From assembly GCA_963576565.1 (NCBI GenBank), contig OY755039.1, forward strand, positions 135,015,369-135,079,368: a stretch of DNA of 64,000 bases, read 5' to 3'. Shown piece after piece: positions 29,620 through 41,300 of this stretch. Position numbers and translations under genes: made by a program. The stretch is from Aspidapion aeneum (Eukaryota; Arthropoda; Insecta; Coleoptera; Brentidae). Numbering within the stretch: the stretch's first letter is position 1; every line of letters starts with the position of its first letter. Below the pieces are notes generated by a model. The model had not been told where the DNA came from and searched no databases. It saw only the letters and a list, made by a program, of their open reading frames with translations.

Positions 29620-31585
29620 CAACACAGAAGACAAAATAAAATTGTACCCTTCAAAGATGCTCGTTTATTCTTGTGTTGGGAACATGTTTAAATCATTTTT
29701 TTAAATTGATAAAAAAGCTGCATTCTTGCCATGCACAACAAGGTACAAATCAGCAAAATCGGTTCAACGGTTCTAAAAATAAATATTCTTGTTTCAACCA
29801 CTGTTTTGCATATTATACAATTGCCTTGTCAATCATGTCTGCATTTATTTTGTTATAAATTCATTACTACTGAACTGATTTTAATGAAATAAAAAATGTC
29901 CTGGTTCGGTTCGGTTGAATTGAGAATTGATTGCTTTTTAAATATCATGATTAAAGTTTATCCCCATCTTAAAATTTAAAATGGCGGTCAGAATCATACT
30001 TGATTCTTTAAAATGGCGTGTTTATTCTTATTTTCCGAAAACGCTTGTTTTTTTTTTAATTTATAGAAGAGCAATACTTTTCCCCCACACAACGAGGTAC
30101 AAATTAGTCGGAGTCGTCGTTCTTAAAAAATGTATTTTTGTTTCAATCATTGTTCTACATATTATACAATTGCATTGCCAATCCTGTCTGCATTAATTTC
30201 CTTATTTGTTCGTTATTACTAAACCGATTTAAGTGAAATAAAAAAAATAGTGCTGAGAATTGATTGCTCTTTAAAGATTATAATCAAAATTGGTCGCCAT
30301 CTTAGAATTTAAGAGGTCGGACAGAATCATACTTTATTGTTCACAATGGCGTGTTTATTCTTATTTTCCGAAAATGCTTTAGTTTATCTTTTTAATTTAT
30401 AAAAAAACACTACTTTTCTCCTGCATAAAGAGGTACAAATTATTAAAATCGTTGTAGTGGTTCTCACAAAATCTGATTTTGTTTGAACCATTGTTTTACA
30501 ATTTATACGATTGTATTGTCAATCCTGTCTGCATTCATTTCTTTATACATTTATTATTACTGAAGCGATTTTAGTGCACCAGGATGTTTTTATTTTACTA
30601 AACTCGGTTCAGTAATAATGAATTTATAAAGAACTTATAATTTGTAGAACAATGGTTCAAACAAAATCAGATTTTGTGAGAACCACTTTACCGATTTTAT
30701 TAGTTTGTACATTGTTAAGCTGGAGAAAATTTGTGCTATTCTGTGAATTTAAAAAAGAACTAAAACAATTTCGGAAAATAAGAATAAACGTGCTTTTTTT
30801 TAAGGGTCAAGTATGATTCTGTCCAACATCTTAACTTTTAAGATGTCGGCAAATTTCAACTATAATCTTTAAAGAATAATCAATTTTCAACACTTTTTTT
30901 TATTTTACTAAGATCGGTTTAGTAATAATGAGTTAATATTTAAATTAATGCTGACCGGATTGGCAATGCAATTGTATAATCTGTAAAACAATGGCTGAAT
31001 AAAAAAAGGTTTTTTGAGAACCACGAAACCGATTTTACTACTTGCCTCGTTGTGCGCGGAAAAGTAGTGCTGTTCTATAAATTTAAAAAAAAAACTAAAA
31101 CATTTTCATAAAATAATAATAAACATCCCATTTTGAAGAATCATGTCAGCCATCTTAAATTTTAAGATGGCGACAAACTTTGATTATGATCCTTAAAAAG
31201 CAATTAATTCTTTCCAGGATGTTTTTTATTTCATTAAAATCGGTTCAAGTAATGAATTTATAAGGAAATAAATGCTGACATGATTGGTAAGGCAATCGTA
31301 TAATATTTATATTTCTTTTAGAATCACCCAACCGATTTTGCTGATTCGTACATTGTTATGCGTGGCAAGAACGCAGCTTTTTTTTATTAAAAAAAATAAT
31401 TAAAACATGTTTGCATCACAAGAGTAAACGAGCATCTTTGAAGGGTACAATTTAATTTTTTCCGCCATCTTGGATTTTGAGATGGCGGGCAAAAAAATAT
31501 ATTTAGTCAAAACTCTAATTAATTCTCTGCAGTGCAATTTGTCCCATTTATATCGATGGTATAGTTGAAAAGTTATAATGAAAAA
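29620..31585. repeat. 1.9 kb multi-module palindrome
   Basis: The left arm consists of three loosely tandem modules of about 300 bases (near 29640-29920, 29960-30250, 30300-30580). The right arm has three more in inverted order (30590-30890, 30900-31210, 31230-31500). Each module contains a version of CACAACGAGGTACAAATTAG, GTTTATTCTTATTTTCCG and CAATCCTGTCTGCATT, or its complement. The outer right end (GATGGCGGGC...TTAATTCTCTGCAGTGCAAT) matches the arm of the palindrome at 2.7 kb. No coding text is present. Confidence 0.75.
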
Positions 31586-31963
31586 AAAATGTCCGGCTTT
31601 TTTTGGCCCACCCGGTGTGTAGATTTAGATTGTGTTTCCATTTAATTAGCGTCTCAGGTAGATCTGAATTCAATCGCATGAAATTAAATATCGTGCTGTT
31701 AATTTTTTTGTTGAAACTTAAACTAATTACTTTCTGCTTCGTGATCGTGCTGAATAAAATGCTCCAGACAGAAAGACGATCCGCACTTGGAGCATTCCGC
31801 TCCATTTCTCACTTGACAGACATTATTTTCACATAGTTCCTCTGGAGCAAGGTAAGGAGGGTGTAAGAGGGAGGACCCTGGTTTATGTACCTAAAATGTT
31901 TTATTTAAATAAACTTTTTAATTTCCTGTTTATTACGAGGATTGTGTTTTAAGTTTTGCATAT

Positions 31964-34075
31964 GGGTAAGTCCATATAGCAAATCAACCAATGGTTTGGA
32001 CCTTGTCACCTTAGATTTTCATAATTTTTGGTCAAATTCTTTACTAAGTAGAAAGAACTAAAAATGCAAATTTTTAGATTTTTTAGCAGTCTAGTTTTTG
32101 AGTTATTAATTTTTTTAAATGCTTAATATCGTCTTTTTTAGCACTGACTTGATTTTATGATATCGAGGTAAAAGTTGCTGTGTAATCTTATAGGTCTACA
32201 AGCTTAATTATAGTATGCCTAGTGGCATCCGTTTTGTAAAAAAAATGCAGGGGTCTCACCACAAAATTTATTTTTGATGCAGTTTAAAAACGGATTTTTT
32301 ATTTTGTTCAATTTTTTTATATTGGTTTTCTAGACTATTTATTTACATGTAGGACAAGTTTTATCTTGGGATGACAGTGGGTTCCTGTTTAAAAATTTAT
32401 TTTTGTAAATTGATGTTCTTAAAAATTATTTTATTTATAAATTAGCCGTGACTGGAATTATACAATTTCAAAAGTTTTTAATCATTTTCACTTACTTATT
32501 TCGACGCCTAAGTTAAGATTACACATCCACTCTGTCACATTTCTGGAATTTCTCACTATCGTGGGATGATTTTGGTCATCATAGGTTGCAACATTTAGTG
32601 GAAAATACCAACTAATTTTTTTTCGATTTTCAGTCTACCATTTCGATTTCGGTAACTACGTAAAATCAAATTAATTTCCAGAACGGATACGTCGCAAAGC
32701 CAAACAGACTGAGAAAACACGCTATAAAACGTCATGTTTACGTAACTTTTGTTTTTACAAAAAGTCATCAGTCAAAATAATACGCCACCTCTAATATTTA
32801 ATTACCTTATGGCCAATTTTGCCACTATTTTAAGAGCAGTGGCGGTTCCTCCATAAGTGCACATGTGCACGTACACTCCTGAGCATTCGTTAATTAATAA
32901 TTTCATCATATATCAATCATTCATCAAGTATCAATAGACCCCAAAAGGAATTCAAAAATTAATACCCGGTATGTATGTGTTTGTATTTGAGTTGAAACGA
33001 GGATGCGTAGGTCGGCTATCGCCAGCGCTCCGCTTAACTGGGTCCAAATTCTGTGCACCGTGGATGTTATGTCGCATTTCAATTACGAAATATACAATAT
33101 TACAGTACACAGAATCTGGGCCTTAATTCGGTTCATGCTCTTGTGAATCAATTGCGGCGATCGATAACGCCCGCACCCCCGTGATGCCACCCGCGTCCCG
33201 GTTGCCGTTGGCTGTGAAAGGTGCAGCTTAAATTAGTGCACTGAGACAACTTGGCGTTATCTGTGGGGTTTGGCTGCAATAATTTTTTGGTGTGCACCCC
33301 TAAAGTTTTACTCTACGCGCCACCACTATTTAAGAGATAAATAATGTAACAATTTTCATCAATATCAAACATTGCAGCCTGAAAGGGCGAAAAGGGGGCA
33401 TTTATGTACAGGTTCTCAATTATTCTTGTGAGCCCGTTATTATGTAAGTACGTTTTTTAATTAATTGTTTCTTTATTTAAATGTCAACGTAGCGAAACCA
33501 GATGCCCATTGTGTCCACGTTTTTATAATATACATGCTACATAAATAAGATGCCTCATAACAATATGTCCACTTTAGATAATAATTTTTATAGTAATAAA
33601 AATATCAAACAATAGATGCATCAAGATATAAATAATTTTTTTTAACTATGATCCCATTATCATCCCAAGGTAAAATTTAGCACACATGAAAAAAAATAGT
33701 CTAAGAAAAAAATTAAGAAAAACATCAAATTCGTTTTTGAGATTTCATCAAAAATATAATTTTGGCATAGACCCTTTATCCTTTTTTATAGGAATTGAGG
33801 CTATCAACACATCAAAGTTTGGCTTGTGAATCGTTCTCTACAGATAGCGAGTTTCAGCTAATTATCTTGAATGGTTTAAAAATTATAGAAGTTTAAAGAA
33901 ACCGATGCTGGCTTAAAATGAGTCAATATTTTTATTTTTGGAAACGCATAACTCAAAAAATATGCAACCAAAAAATTCAAAAATTTGTATTTTTACTTTT
34001 TATTAGGCGGAGAATAACTACACAAAAACTCACCATCATCAAAAAACTCAAGGTTCATATGATGTGGACTTACCC
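31964..34075. mobile_element. foldback element with GGGTAAGTCC ends
   Basis: The termini are GGGTAAGTCCATAT (31964) and ATGTGGACTTACCC (34075). The arms are diverged but can be followed inwards, for example AAAATGCAAATTTTTAGATT at 32062 with a related inverted text near 33980, and GACAAGTTTTATCTTGGGATGA at about 32352 with its counterpart near 33665. The two flanking bases are AT on both sides. A hAT MITE is inserted inside. A short minus-strand frame at 33993-34253 crosses the right end and is not a gene. Confidence 0.6.
32837..33328. mobile_element. hAT MITE with TTTAAGAG target duplication
   Basis: The left terminus is CAGTGGCGGTTCC and the complement of the right one is TAGTGGTGGCGCG. 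TTTAAGAG flanks it exactly at 32829-32836 and 33329-33336. CAGTGGCG-type ends with 8-bp duplications are classic hAT. It is 492 bp, GC-richer than the host repeat and has no ORF. Confidence 0.85.
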
Positions 34076-34246
34076 ATGTGCGACCAATTAAGAAAATTGC
34101 AATTATGTATTTAAAAAATAAACAAAAATTCGAGTGTTTATTTAATATATTAATTGAACTGGAAAACCAACAGTTTTCATGGAATGTTAAAAATAAAAAG
34201 CAATAGTGGTCTGAAACGAGGTCTGAATACATGTATGATTCAGCAT

Positions 34247-36175
34247 TTACCACTGCAAATCACAAGAGTTAAAAATGTTTAATAAAATTTTGCTTTGGAA
34301 ACTAGTTTATTAAAATTTGTGGATTTTTAGATAGTTGAAATTGACCAAGATATGGCTTGTGAAATGTCAAATTATAAGAAACAACCTAAAATAACAAACA
34401 AAAAAAAACTTTTACAAAATTAATAAGCTAATCTAACTAAATTTGTCGCTCAAGTATTCTTTGATATAGAGGAATATACAAATTATTATGCATGTGAGGA
34501 AAATTTTTATTTTCACATAAATTAGAAAAAAAATATATGATATTCTAAGGACATGCATTGGCATTTTCATTTCTGCCATAAAAAAAGCATACATACCTCT
34601 TCCGCCACCTTTATAAATTTGCCAGGGGTTTCTAACACCCAGTTTCCTTCCACAGCAAGATTCTGGGCAAGATCGGTGGTGACTTTTCTTTTTGTTTTCG
34701 ATTTGATATATTTCCAGGTCTAAAAATTAAGTAACCTCGTTAAAAAAATTGCTATGGCATCAAACAACTTATCGTCCCTGAAAAGACAAAGTTTGGTATG
34801 TGGATTTTTTTTATAATAATCAAACCAAACCTGCTGTTTATTATTTTTGGGTTAAATAAATTTTTTCCAATATACATGCTTTGGAATTTATTTTTTTTAA
34901 TTACATTTTTTTGAAAAGCAACTTTTTTAAATAACATTTTTTCAAACAGATTTTAGTAAATTTTTTTTGTCAAAACTCTACTTTTTCGAAAAAAAATTCT
35001 AATAAAAAACCTAACCAAACTTAGTTGGTATGATAACCTAACCTGATCTAAGTTTAACCAATATGTTTACCTTCCTAGCCCGCGTAGCAATAACTAGAAA
35101 GTATTATTTTTGAGATAACGCCGAAAATGTGTTATTTGGATGTATTTTGATTTTGACCTATATTTAATATCGTCATGATGTCTGTCTGTGTGTATATTAT
35201 TTCTGGGCATAACATGATAGCTCCTAAACCGCTGAACCGATTTTTATAAAATTTCCAGGTAAAATAGTGATTGACATTCTAACAAGCTGATTAGATACTG
35301 GTCTAAATCTATTAATGCTAAAGACAGTTTTTTGACAATTAAAACTTTTTAAAAATGCCAACTTTTTAACGGATCATTGTATCAATATGCCGTTGTCGTA
35401 AGATAGTAGACTACATTTTGCTCAATTAATAGTTATAACCAAAAACTTCGTAAGAGCTGTAGTTTTTGAGAAATTTACAAAAAACTGTTTTCAAGGCAGA
35501 TATATCATGGCTTTACTTGAAGTGTGCTAATAGGCTAGCTAAGAAGATATCAGATCTGTCATGGATCCATTTATATTATGTATTTTAAAAAAAAACTTGC
35601 ATATTTTGGTGTAACAGAACTTAACCTAACCTAACCTGACCTGTGCCTAATCTTATCTTACCTTTTGTGTTAGGTTAGGCCAGGTCGTGTCAAGTTATGT
35701 AAGGCTAGACTATGTTATGTAAGGTTTTTCTGCAATAAAATAAAAAACAATGAAAAAATGGTTTTCAAAGGATTTTTACTTAAAAAAAATGTTTTCTAAA
35801 AAATGCTCTTCAAAAACTTTTTTTCAAAAAACTTGTCTTTCAAAAAAAAGTGATTTTATCAAACCTAAGTATCTATTTTCAACTACATAATAGTAGAAGT
35901 AAAAGTGGGGAGTCTGTCTTGTCTAAGACAGAGATGAGTAAATATTGCTTTTAAGTTTAAATACTTACTTTTTGCCACTCCAGTCTTGTTTTAACAGCGC
36001 CCCCCACTACACTGTTAAGCCTGTCCACAATCACCTCCCACCTTCTGAGAATCTTGTCATGCGCTCCTGTGCAAGAAAATTTCCTACCTTTGGTAATAAC
36101 AGGATCTGCTGTAGCTAGTTCTACTAGCAGATCCTGTTGTTCTTTTGTAGCATTGCTTTTCATTTTTGATTCCAT
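34247..36175 (-). CDS. Zeste/MSANTD-type Myb/SANT-like DNA-binding protein, copy A
   Basis: Exon 36175-35969 (69 codons, ATG at 36173-36175) and exon 34719-34597 (41 codons) join in phase 0 with donor GTAAGTAT and acceptor AATTTTTAG. The product starts MESKMKSNATKEQQDLLVEL and holds a trihelix SANT-like fold typical of the regulatory protein zeste N-terminal domain (Myb_DNA-bind_5): RWEVIVDRLNSVVGGAVKTR, then LEWQKTWKYIKSKTKRK. A possible third exon after TTTGCAG at 34252 gives only TGG TAA, so a 111-aa protein ending EEW is predicted; the end is uncertain. An acceptor-like TTTTTAG three bases before the ATG suggests an upstream noncoding exon. These genes are often paired with Harbinger transposases or act as DNA-binding regulators. 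The big retrotransposon sits about 50 bases upstream and may cut the gene from its promoter. Confidence 0.7.
35076..35565. mobile_element. dispersed repeat S3, inside the Zeste-like intron (copy A)
   Basis: It begins TTTACCTTCCTAGCCCGCG and ends near GGCTAGCTAAGAAGATATC, inverted relative to 9945-10378. It includes GTCTGTCTGTGTGTATATTA and CGCTGAACCGATTTTTATAA. The same repeat, at the same place, is in copy B. Confidence 0.65.
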
Positions 36176-36323
36176 TGCCTAAAAACATTTAAAATTTAGG
36201 TGCGACAAGTGAACATTTTTAATAGTTCATGATGATTTTTGATGATTCATATGTGAGTGGGCCTTGCAGCCCTTCCACTGCGACCACCAGTGGGTCTATT
36301 GTGGCTCAATTTTGAGTGGTTTC

Positions 36324-37838
36324 TCACCACTGTATGCCTAATCCTCCAAAAAGGCCGGCTATCAGTTTGGGTGAGACACTGTTCAGATCTTCTGAGTCGA
36401 TCTGAGATTTACCGAAAGTATTACGTAAACGTGCAATAGCCGGACATTCGCACAGTACATGTCTGACTGTTTCGTCATCCTCCATACAGAGTCTACATTC
36501 GGTCTCTTCTGTTAGTCCCATTCTGTGCATGGGCACTCTCAGTCGACAGTGACCCATATAAAGACCAGTCACTATACGTATCTCCTGTCTGGTAAGTCCA
36601 ATAATGTTCCTGGCTCTGTTTCTACAAGGTCCTTTAATGAACTCTTTAGAGTGAGCCAGTTCTGGTATATTTATCCAGTATTGTTGGAAGCTATTCTCCA
36701 TCCATTTTAATATGGTTAAATTAGCAGCATTGTATGATATCCCCAGGGCTGGCTCGGGGCCGAAAAACTCGGCAGATGCCGCTTCCCTCGCTGCTAGGTC
36801 TGCGGCCTTATTTCCCTCGTGCCCAGAATGCCCTGGTATCCATACTAATGATACATTGTTAGCGCTACCAAGCGCATTCAGCGAATCTTTACAGCTCCTC
36901 ACGGTTCTCGATGAGACCGTATAGGAATCAAGCGCTCTTAAGGCCGCTTGACTGTCGGAGAAGATTTTTATTGTCCTGTTGGTCCATTCGTGGTCAGTAA
37001 TCCACCGGGCACACAGTTCAATGGCTACGAGTTCGGCCTGAAATATAGTATCCAATTGGCCGAGGCTATGTTTAATCTCGACTTTTTCTTGAATACTAAC
37101 AACTCCAGATCCAACGCCCGAAGGCATTTTGGATCCGTCGGTATACCAGAAGCTATCGTTATTTGAAAAATTGGTCCTGTTCTTTAACCAGTCCTCCCTC
37201 TCCGGGAGGATACTGTTGTATAGCTTTCTGCTGTACACCGTGTTGGGCATGACGTCGGATATCATTCCTAGAGTTGCATCCAACTCTTGTTCCCTTATTA
37301 GGGCTGTTGATATCAGTTTGTTTGCCCTGCCATCCTGGTGGTTGGCTCTTATTCTGTATGTTGCTCTTCGTGCCTCCGCCTCTAAGAAAATGTGAAGCGG
37401 AGGTAAGTTTAGTAAGCATTCAAGCGCAGTCGATGGGCTAGAGCTCATTGCACCACATATGGCAAGACTGGCTTGTCGTTGTAAGCTGGTTAGTTTGGCC
37501 CTTGAGGTTCTTTGATGTCCCTTCTCGAACCAGACTATTGCGCCATACGCAATCATTGGTCTGATGACTGTTATATACAGCCAATACATTTGTTTGGGGC
37601 TAGTGCCCCAGGTTTTTCCGCAAATTCTTTTGCACGTCCATAAGGACAGTGTGGCTTTGCGGGTTACTTTTTCCATATGGGCGTTCCAGGTAAGAGTTTT
37701 ATCTAGAGTGACCCCTAGGTATTTCCCCTCTGATGCAAATGGAATTATTTCACCGTTAAGCTCCGGAGGAGTCAGGAAATCAAGCTTCCTTTTACGGGTG
37801 AACGGTATAATAACTGTTTTGCTAGGATTTACAGACAT
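36324..37838 (-). pseudogene. ORF2 C-terminal half: RT thumb, RNase H, cysteine cluster
   Basis: This long open frame (504 codons) starts in the RT thumb (LGVTLDKTLTWNAHMEKVTRK). It includes RNase H with its carboxylates: WYTDGSKM (D), QAELVAIELCA (E), IFSDSQAALRAL (D) and HEGNKAADLAAREA (D). It ends with GHCRLRVPMHRMGL and CRLCMEDDETVRHVLCECPA. The RNase H domain looks catalytically sound. An ATG exists but is internal to ORF2. RNase H places the element in the I/LOA/R1 group rather than jockey. Confidence 0.88.
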
Positions 37839-37873
37839 CTGTTCCCTGTCACACCAGTCTTTTACCGTGTTTA

Positions 37874-38380
37874 TTACTTCTTGTATCTTTCCAGAGAATT
37901 CACTCTCTGGATTGCTCCTACGCCATCTGCGTATCCCAATACCTCTACATCCAGCGATTCCAAGATGGCAAGAAGATCATCGACCAGTAGAGACCACAGG
38001 AGGGGAGACAAAACTCCTCCTTGTGGACAGCCTCTAGCAGCTCTGAAGCTTACCATCTCATCGTTAAGAGTTGTTTCAATCACTCGATTCTCGAGTGTGC
38101 ACCTGATGAATCCCGTGACGGTAGATTCTATTCCTCGGGCGCACGCTGATTCAAAGAGGGAATTGGGTAGTGCATTGTTAAATGCTCCTTCTATATCAAG
38201 AAAAACACCTACTGCGATGCCTTTTGCATCGAGGGTTTCCTTGATTTTTCCAACAAGGTTGTTTAAAGCTAGTTCTGTTGACTTCCCTGCTTGGTATGCA
38301 TATTGGTTTGCATTGAGCGGGTGGGCCATTAAGGCGCCACCTCTGATATGTACGTCTATTATCTTTTCCAAGCCTTTCAA
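37874..38380 (-). pseudogene. ORF2 RT palm with altered YADD box
   Basis: The frame reads NQYAYQAGKSTELALNNLVG, then GVFLDIEGAFNNALPNSLFE (motif A), RGCPQGGVLSPLLWSLLVDD and LGYADGVGAI. The catalytic YADD is YADG here, so the second aspartate is lost. Together with frameshifts at both ends this shows that the copy cannot reverse transcribe. Confidence 0.85.
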
Positions 38381-39177
38381 CAGAAATGAGGTGAGGCTTA
38401 TGTATGTAAACTACCTTAACTTTAGTCCAGCTGGTTGGAATATAATTCCATGCTAGGCTGGCTCTATACAGTTTCACCAGGCAAGGTACTAGCACTTCCA
38501 GGCATTTTTGTTCTAGCACTGGAAGAATACCATCAAGGCCCGGTGATTTGTATGGTTCAAAAGACGTGAACGCCATTTTGATCGTATTTGAATTGATAAT
38601 TTCTTTTGCAATTTTCCAATCCGCCTGTTTTGGGCGATGTCCATGGGTCAATTGCTCAGGAAAATTCCCGTTTTCAAGGAGTGTGCTTCCTGGGAAATGA
38701 TGCTCTGCCAGTGCCTCCAGGGATTCCCTTTCAGATTTTGTGAAGGTGCCATCCGAGAGCTTTATTGCGCCAAGTTTGTTTGCTGGCTCTTTAGATAGAA
38801 TTTTATGGATTCGAGTTGTGTCCGGAAGCTTTGTGAGCCCATGACAGAACCTCCTCCATGACTCTCTTTTGGCACTTCTGATTTGTTTGTTATATTCGTT
38901 GAGGGAGGCACGGTAGCTTTCCCAGTTGCCCGTCTCCTTTGCCCGATTAAATAGGCGTCTAACCTCTTTTCTTTTTTTGAACAAAGAATTGTTCCACCAA
39001 GACACCGCGATTATCAGTTTTGGTTTTAAGAGGGGAATTTTCGTGATACGCGGTTATAATAGCCTCCTTTAGTTGTTCAGAGGCCATTTCTATTTTATCA
39101 CGATCCCACGCGTCGGTCATTGCTGAGTTCAGCTTTTCTTGGAGGGATCTGACATATCCACTCCAATTCCACTCCAA
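38196..39177 (-). pseudogene. ORF2 endonuclease-RT linker and first RT blocks
   Basis: Two frames (39177-38959 and 39005-38196) encode the linker: WWNNSLFKKRKEVRRLFNRA, then IRSAKRESWRRFCHGLTKLP and the RT entry FEPYKSPGLDGILPVLEQK and WNYIPTSWTKVKVVYIHKPH. A frameshift near 38400 interrupts the text that should lead on to motif A. Confidence 0.82.
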
Positions 39178-39932
39178 TCTGTGCTTTTTGGGTCTCTGTA
39201 TTTAATTGTTTTTGTAGATCCCATACCGACGGTGAATTGTATATGATTGTGGTCTGACAGAAAGGGCTCATCTGTAACCCTCCAGTCAGTGATCTTATTG
39301 CTAATTAGTTTTGTGCTTATTGTTAGATCTAGTACCTCTGCCCTATTTTGACCGACAAAGGTTGGTTTGGAGCCAACATTATTTACAAAAAGCCCCTCCC
39401 CTATAATGTAGTGGAACAGATGCTCACCCCTTCTGTTGATGTCTGTGCTGCCCCACACTGTGTGGTGCGCGTTCGCATCACAGCCCAGGATGAGCTGTAC
39501 CTTCCTCTCTTTGCAGTATGCAATCAGGTTAGCTGCCTCTGCAGTGGGAGGCAGTAGTGCTTCTCTGTCACCCGGAAAATATGCTGAGCAGACGACTAGT
39601 TCTGTCATGCCTTGCTCACCGGGGACGATTAATCGTAGCGCTACTAGGTCATCGGTACAGAAATCTGAGAGGACAAAGTAGTTAATATCTTTTCTTATAA
39701 GAATAGATGCTCGTGGTCTAATACCTGAGTTATGTGTGATGATGTTACCAAGAGTTCGGCTAAGTCCAGCTACTTGGTTCGTACTTGATAGCCACGGTTC
39801 TTGCAACAGGGCAATGTCCAGCCTCTGCTGCTTGAAAACTCTACCAAGAGTGTACGTTGCTGTCTTGGTATGGCGTAGATTTACTTGTATCAAGTGCAGG
39901 CCTTGATGTTCTCGTTGTTGTGCGCCTGCCAT
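39129..39932 (-). pseudogene. ORF2 APE-type endonuclease
   Basis: It opens with MAGAQQREHQGLHLIQVNLR (ATG at 39930-39932), overlapping the end of ORF1 by about 40 bases. It shows the apurinic-endonuclease-like motifs in order: QVNLRHTK, LLQEPWLSS, ILGCDANAHHTVWGS and SDHNHIQF. All the catalytic residues expected appear present. The frame ends in a shift near 39150. Confidence 0.88.
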
Positions 39933-40390
39933 GATCCAAACAACTTTTGGTTTTGTATGTTCTGAGTTCGGGCATTCATATTGGAGCCCTTGTCAGTGGT
40001 GTCACCGTCGCTTTTGAGCAGTTGATTTTTCCACTCAAGATCTGGTGATTGAGTTGGAGCTGGAGTTGGTATGACCTCCAGCTCCATAGGGGCCTCTTCG
40101 GCACTCCTTTGTTGGTTGGATCTTGCAGGCCTGTTCGGCACTGCTTCTCCTTCCGAGTTTTTACCTCCTCCGTGAGGGTTAATGAGTGATTGGCCCTCCC
40201 CAGAATCCATGGGGCCAGCGGCAGCAACCAGGGCTTTAACCCGGTCTGAACTACCGGTGAGATTAGTACTCACCTGGGGTACAAAAAGATTTTTATCACT
40301 CATGATAGCCAGTCGGCTAGCCAGCATTTTATCCCTACTGCCAGGTCCCCCCAACCCCAGGCGTCTTTGGTTAGGTGATATCAAGTCCAT
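39890..40390 (-). CDS. short ORF1 of the non-LTR element
   Basis: The 166-codon frame starts MDLISPNQRRLGLGGPGSRD about 100 bases from the 5' end of the element and ends 43 bases after the ORF2 start, in another frame. It is Ser/Pro/Gln-rich and has no CCHC zinc knuckles or esterase motif. ORF1 in this group is normally several hundred residues with knuckles, so the middle is probably deleted. It was not recognisable on its own; position defines it. Confidence 0.6.
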   Translation of the reverse strand: MDLISPNQRRLGLGGPGSRDKMLASRLAIMSDKNLFVPQVSTNLTGSSDRVKALVAAAGPMDSGEGQSLINPHGGGKNSEGEAVPNRPARSNQQRSAEEAPMELEVIPTPAPTQSPDLEWKNQLLKSDGDTTDKGSNMNARTQNIQNQKLFGSWQAHNNENIKACT

Positions 40391-40949
40391 AAAAGGCGCT
40401 TAATATCACCGACATCCAGTGGTGCCGGATGGCCATAAATGGCCACCACTCGAGGAGGCAGACGCAGCAGAAGTTGGATTCCCACCCTCTTAATTTTTAA
40501 TAGTTAAACCCAGTGATATCTAAAACTCCAATAAAATCCTCAAGATTTGTAGCTTTTGGTTCTAAAACTAAAATTAAAATTTTTGCAAGGGGTGATCAGT
40601 AGGTGTTCACAATTTGTCTACAGAACTATACAGGACGCTACAATACACTACAGGATGACAAAGTTATTTAAGAGTCCTGTACAAATTTGGTTCAGCTAAT
40701 CATTCTTAGCATTTTTTACAATTCATTCATAAAAATTATTTGGTTAAAAATTTTTTTCTACATAAATGCCACTTGGTATGTTTTTAAGTTGTAAGGTTAA
40801 ACATTTTACCTTCAACTTAGAAACTACTCCTTTCTGAGAAAATATATAGGAGCATAAAATTAACACATCTGTTATAAACTAATTTTGTCCTTAATTAAAA
40901 CATTTTGTACCTGCTTACTTCTTCTACTTTTTTTGCAATTTGAAAAAAA

Positions 40950-41300
40950 TTCCCCTTGCCTGATTTTGATAAAACTTGGTGGGAATATTAAAGAGCACAA
41001 ACTTAAAAACCTTCCCTGAAAATTTCACCCCCCGTACCCCTCAAATAGGGGTTACAGACTGAAAAAACTCGATTATTCTTATCCGATTTTGATGAAATTT
41101 GGTAGGAATATTAAAGAGCACAAAGTTAACATTCCAAGAAAATTTCACTCCCCTAACCCCCCAAATAGGGGTTGCAGACTGAAAAAACTCGATTGACCCG
41201 CGACAATCTGCTTGACCGGGTACTTATTCTTATCCTATTTTGATGAAATTTGGTAGGAATATTAAAGAGCACAAAATTAGCCTTCCATTTTAACGCTCTA
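40950..41300. repeat. ~120-bp tandem repeat, three units (copy A)
   Basis: The units contain CCGATTTTGATGAAATTTGG, then AATATTAAAGAGCACAAA and AATTTCACTCCCCTAACCCC. Three are visible. Copy B has the same block at 44055-44400. Confidence 0.8.

Larger units (their letters stand above)
36228..40492 (-). mobile_element. RNase H-bearing non-LTR retrotransposon (I/LOA/R1 group), near-complete insertion
   Basis: The 4,265-bp element has ORF1, an APE endonuclease, RT, RNase H and a C-terminal cysteine cluster on the minus strand. It ends in an ATCATC-like tail at 36228. ATTTTTAATAGTT, 13 bp, is duplicated exactly (36215-36227 and 40493-40505). The sister copy B of the duplicated locus has the same 13 bp once, near 43610, as an empty site. 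ORF2 is split by frameshifts at about 39150, 38980, 38250 and 37860. ORF1 is short (166 codons), so the copy is probably a deleted or minimal form. Confidence 0.92.

Noticed and set aside
33993..34253. 86-codon minus-strand frame
   Set aside because: It crosses the end of a foldback element and the duplication border. The copy-B counterpart does not share the frame beyond its first residues.
35610..35720. CCTAA/TTAGG-like phrases (also 43010-43110 and 17820-18010) as telomeric repeats
   Set aside because: There are only two or three imperfect units in a row, mixed in both orientations. Interstitial or chance; no telomeric array.
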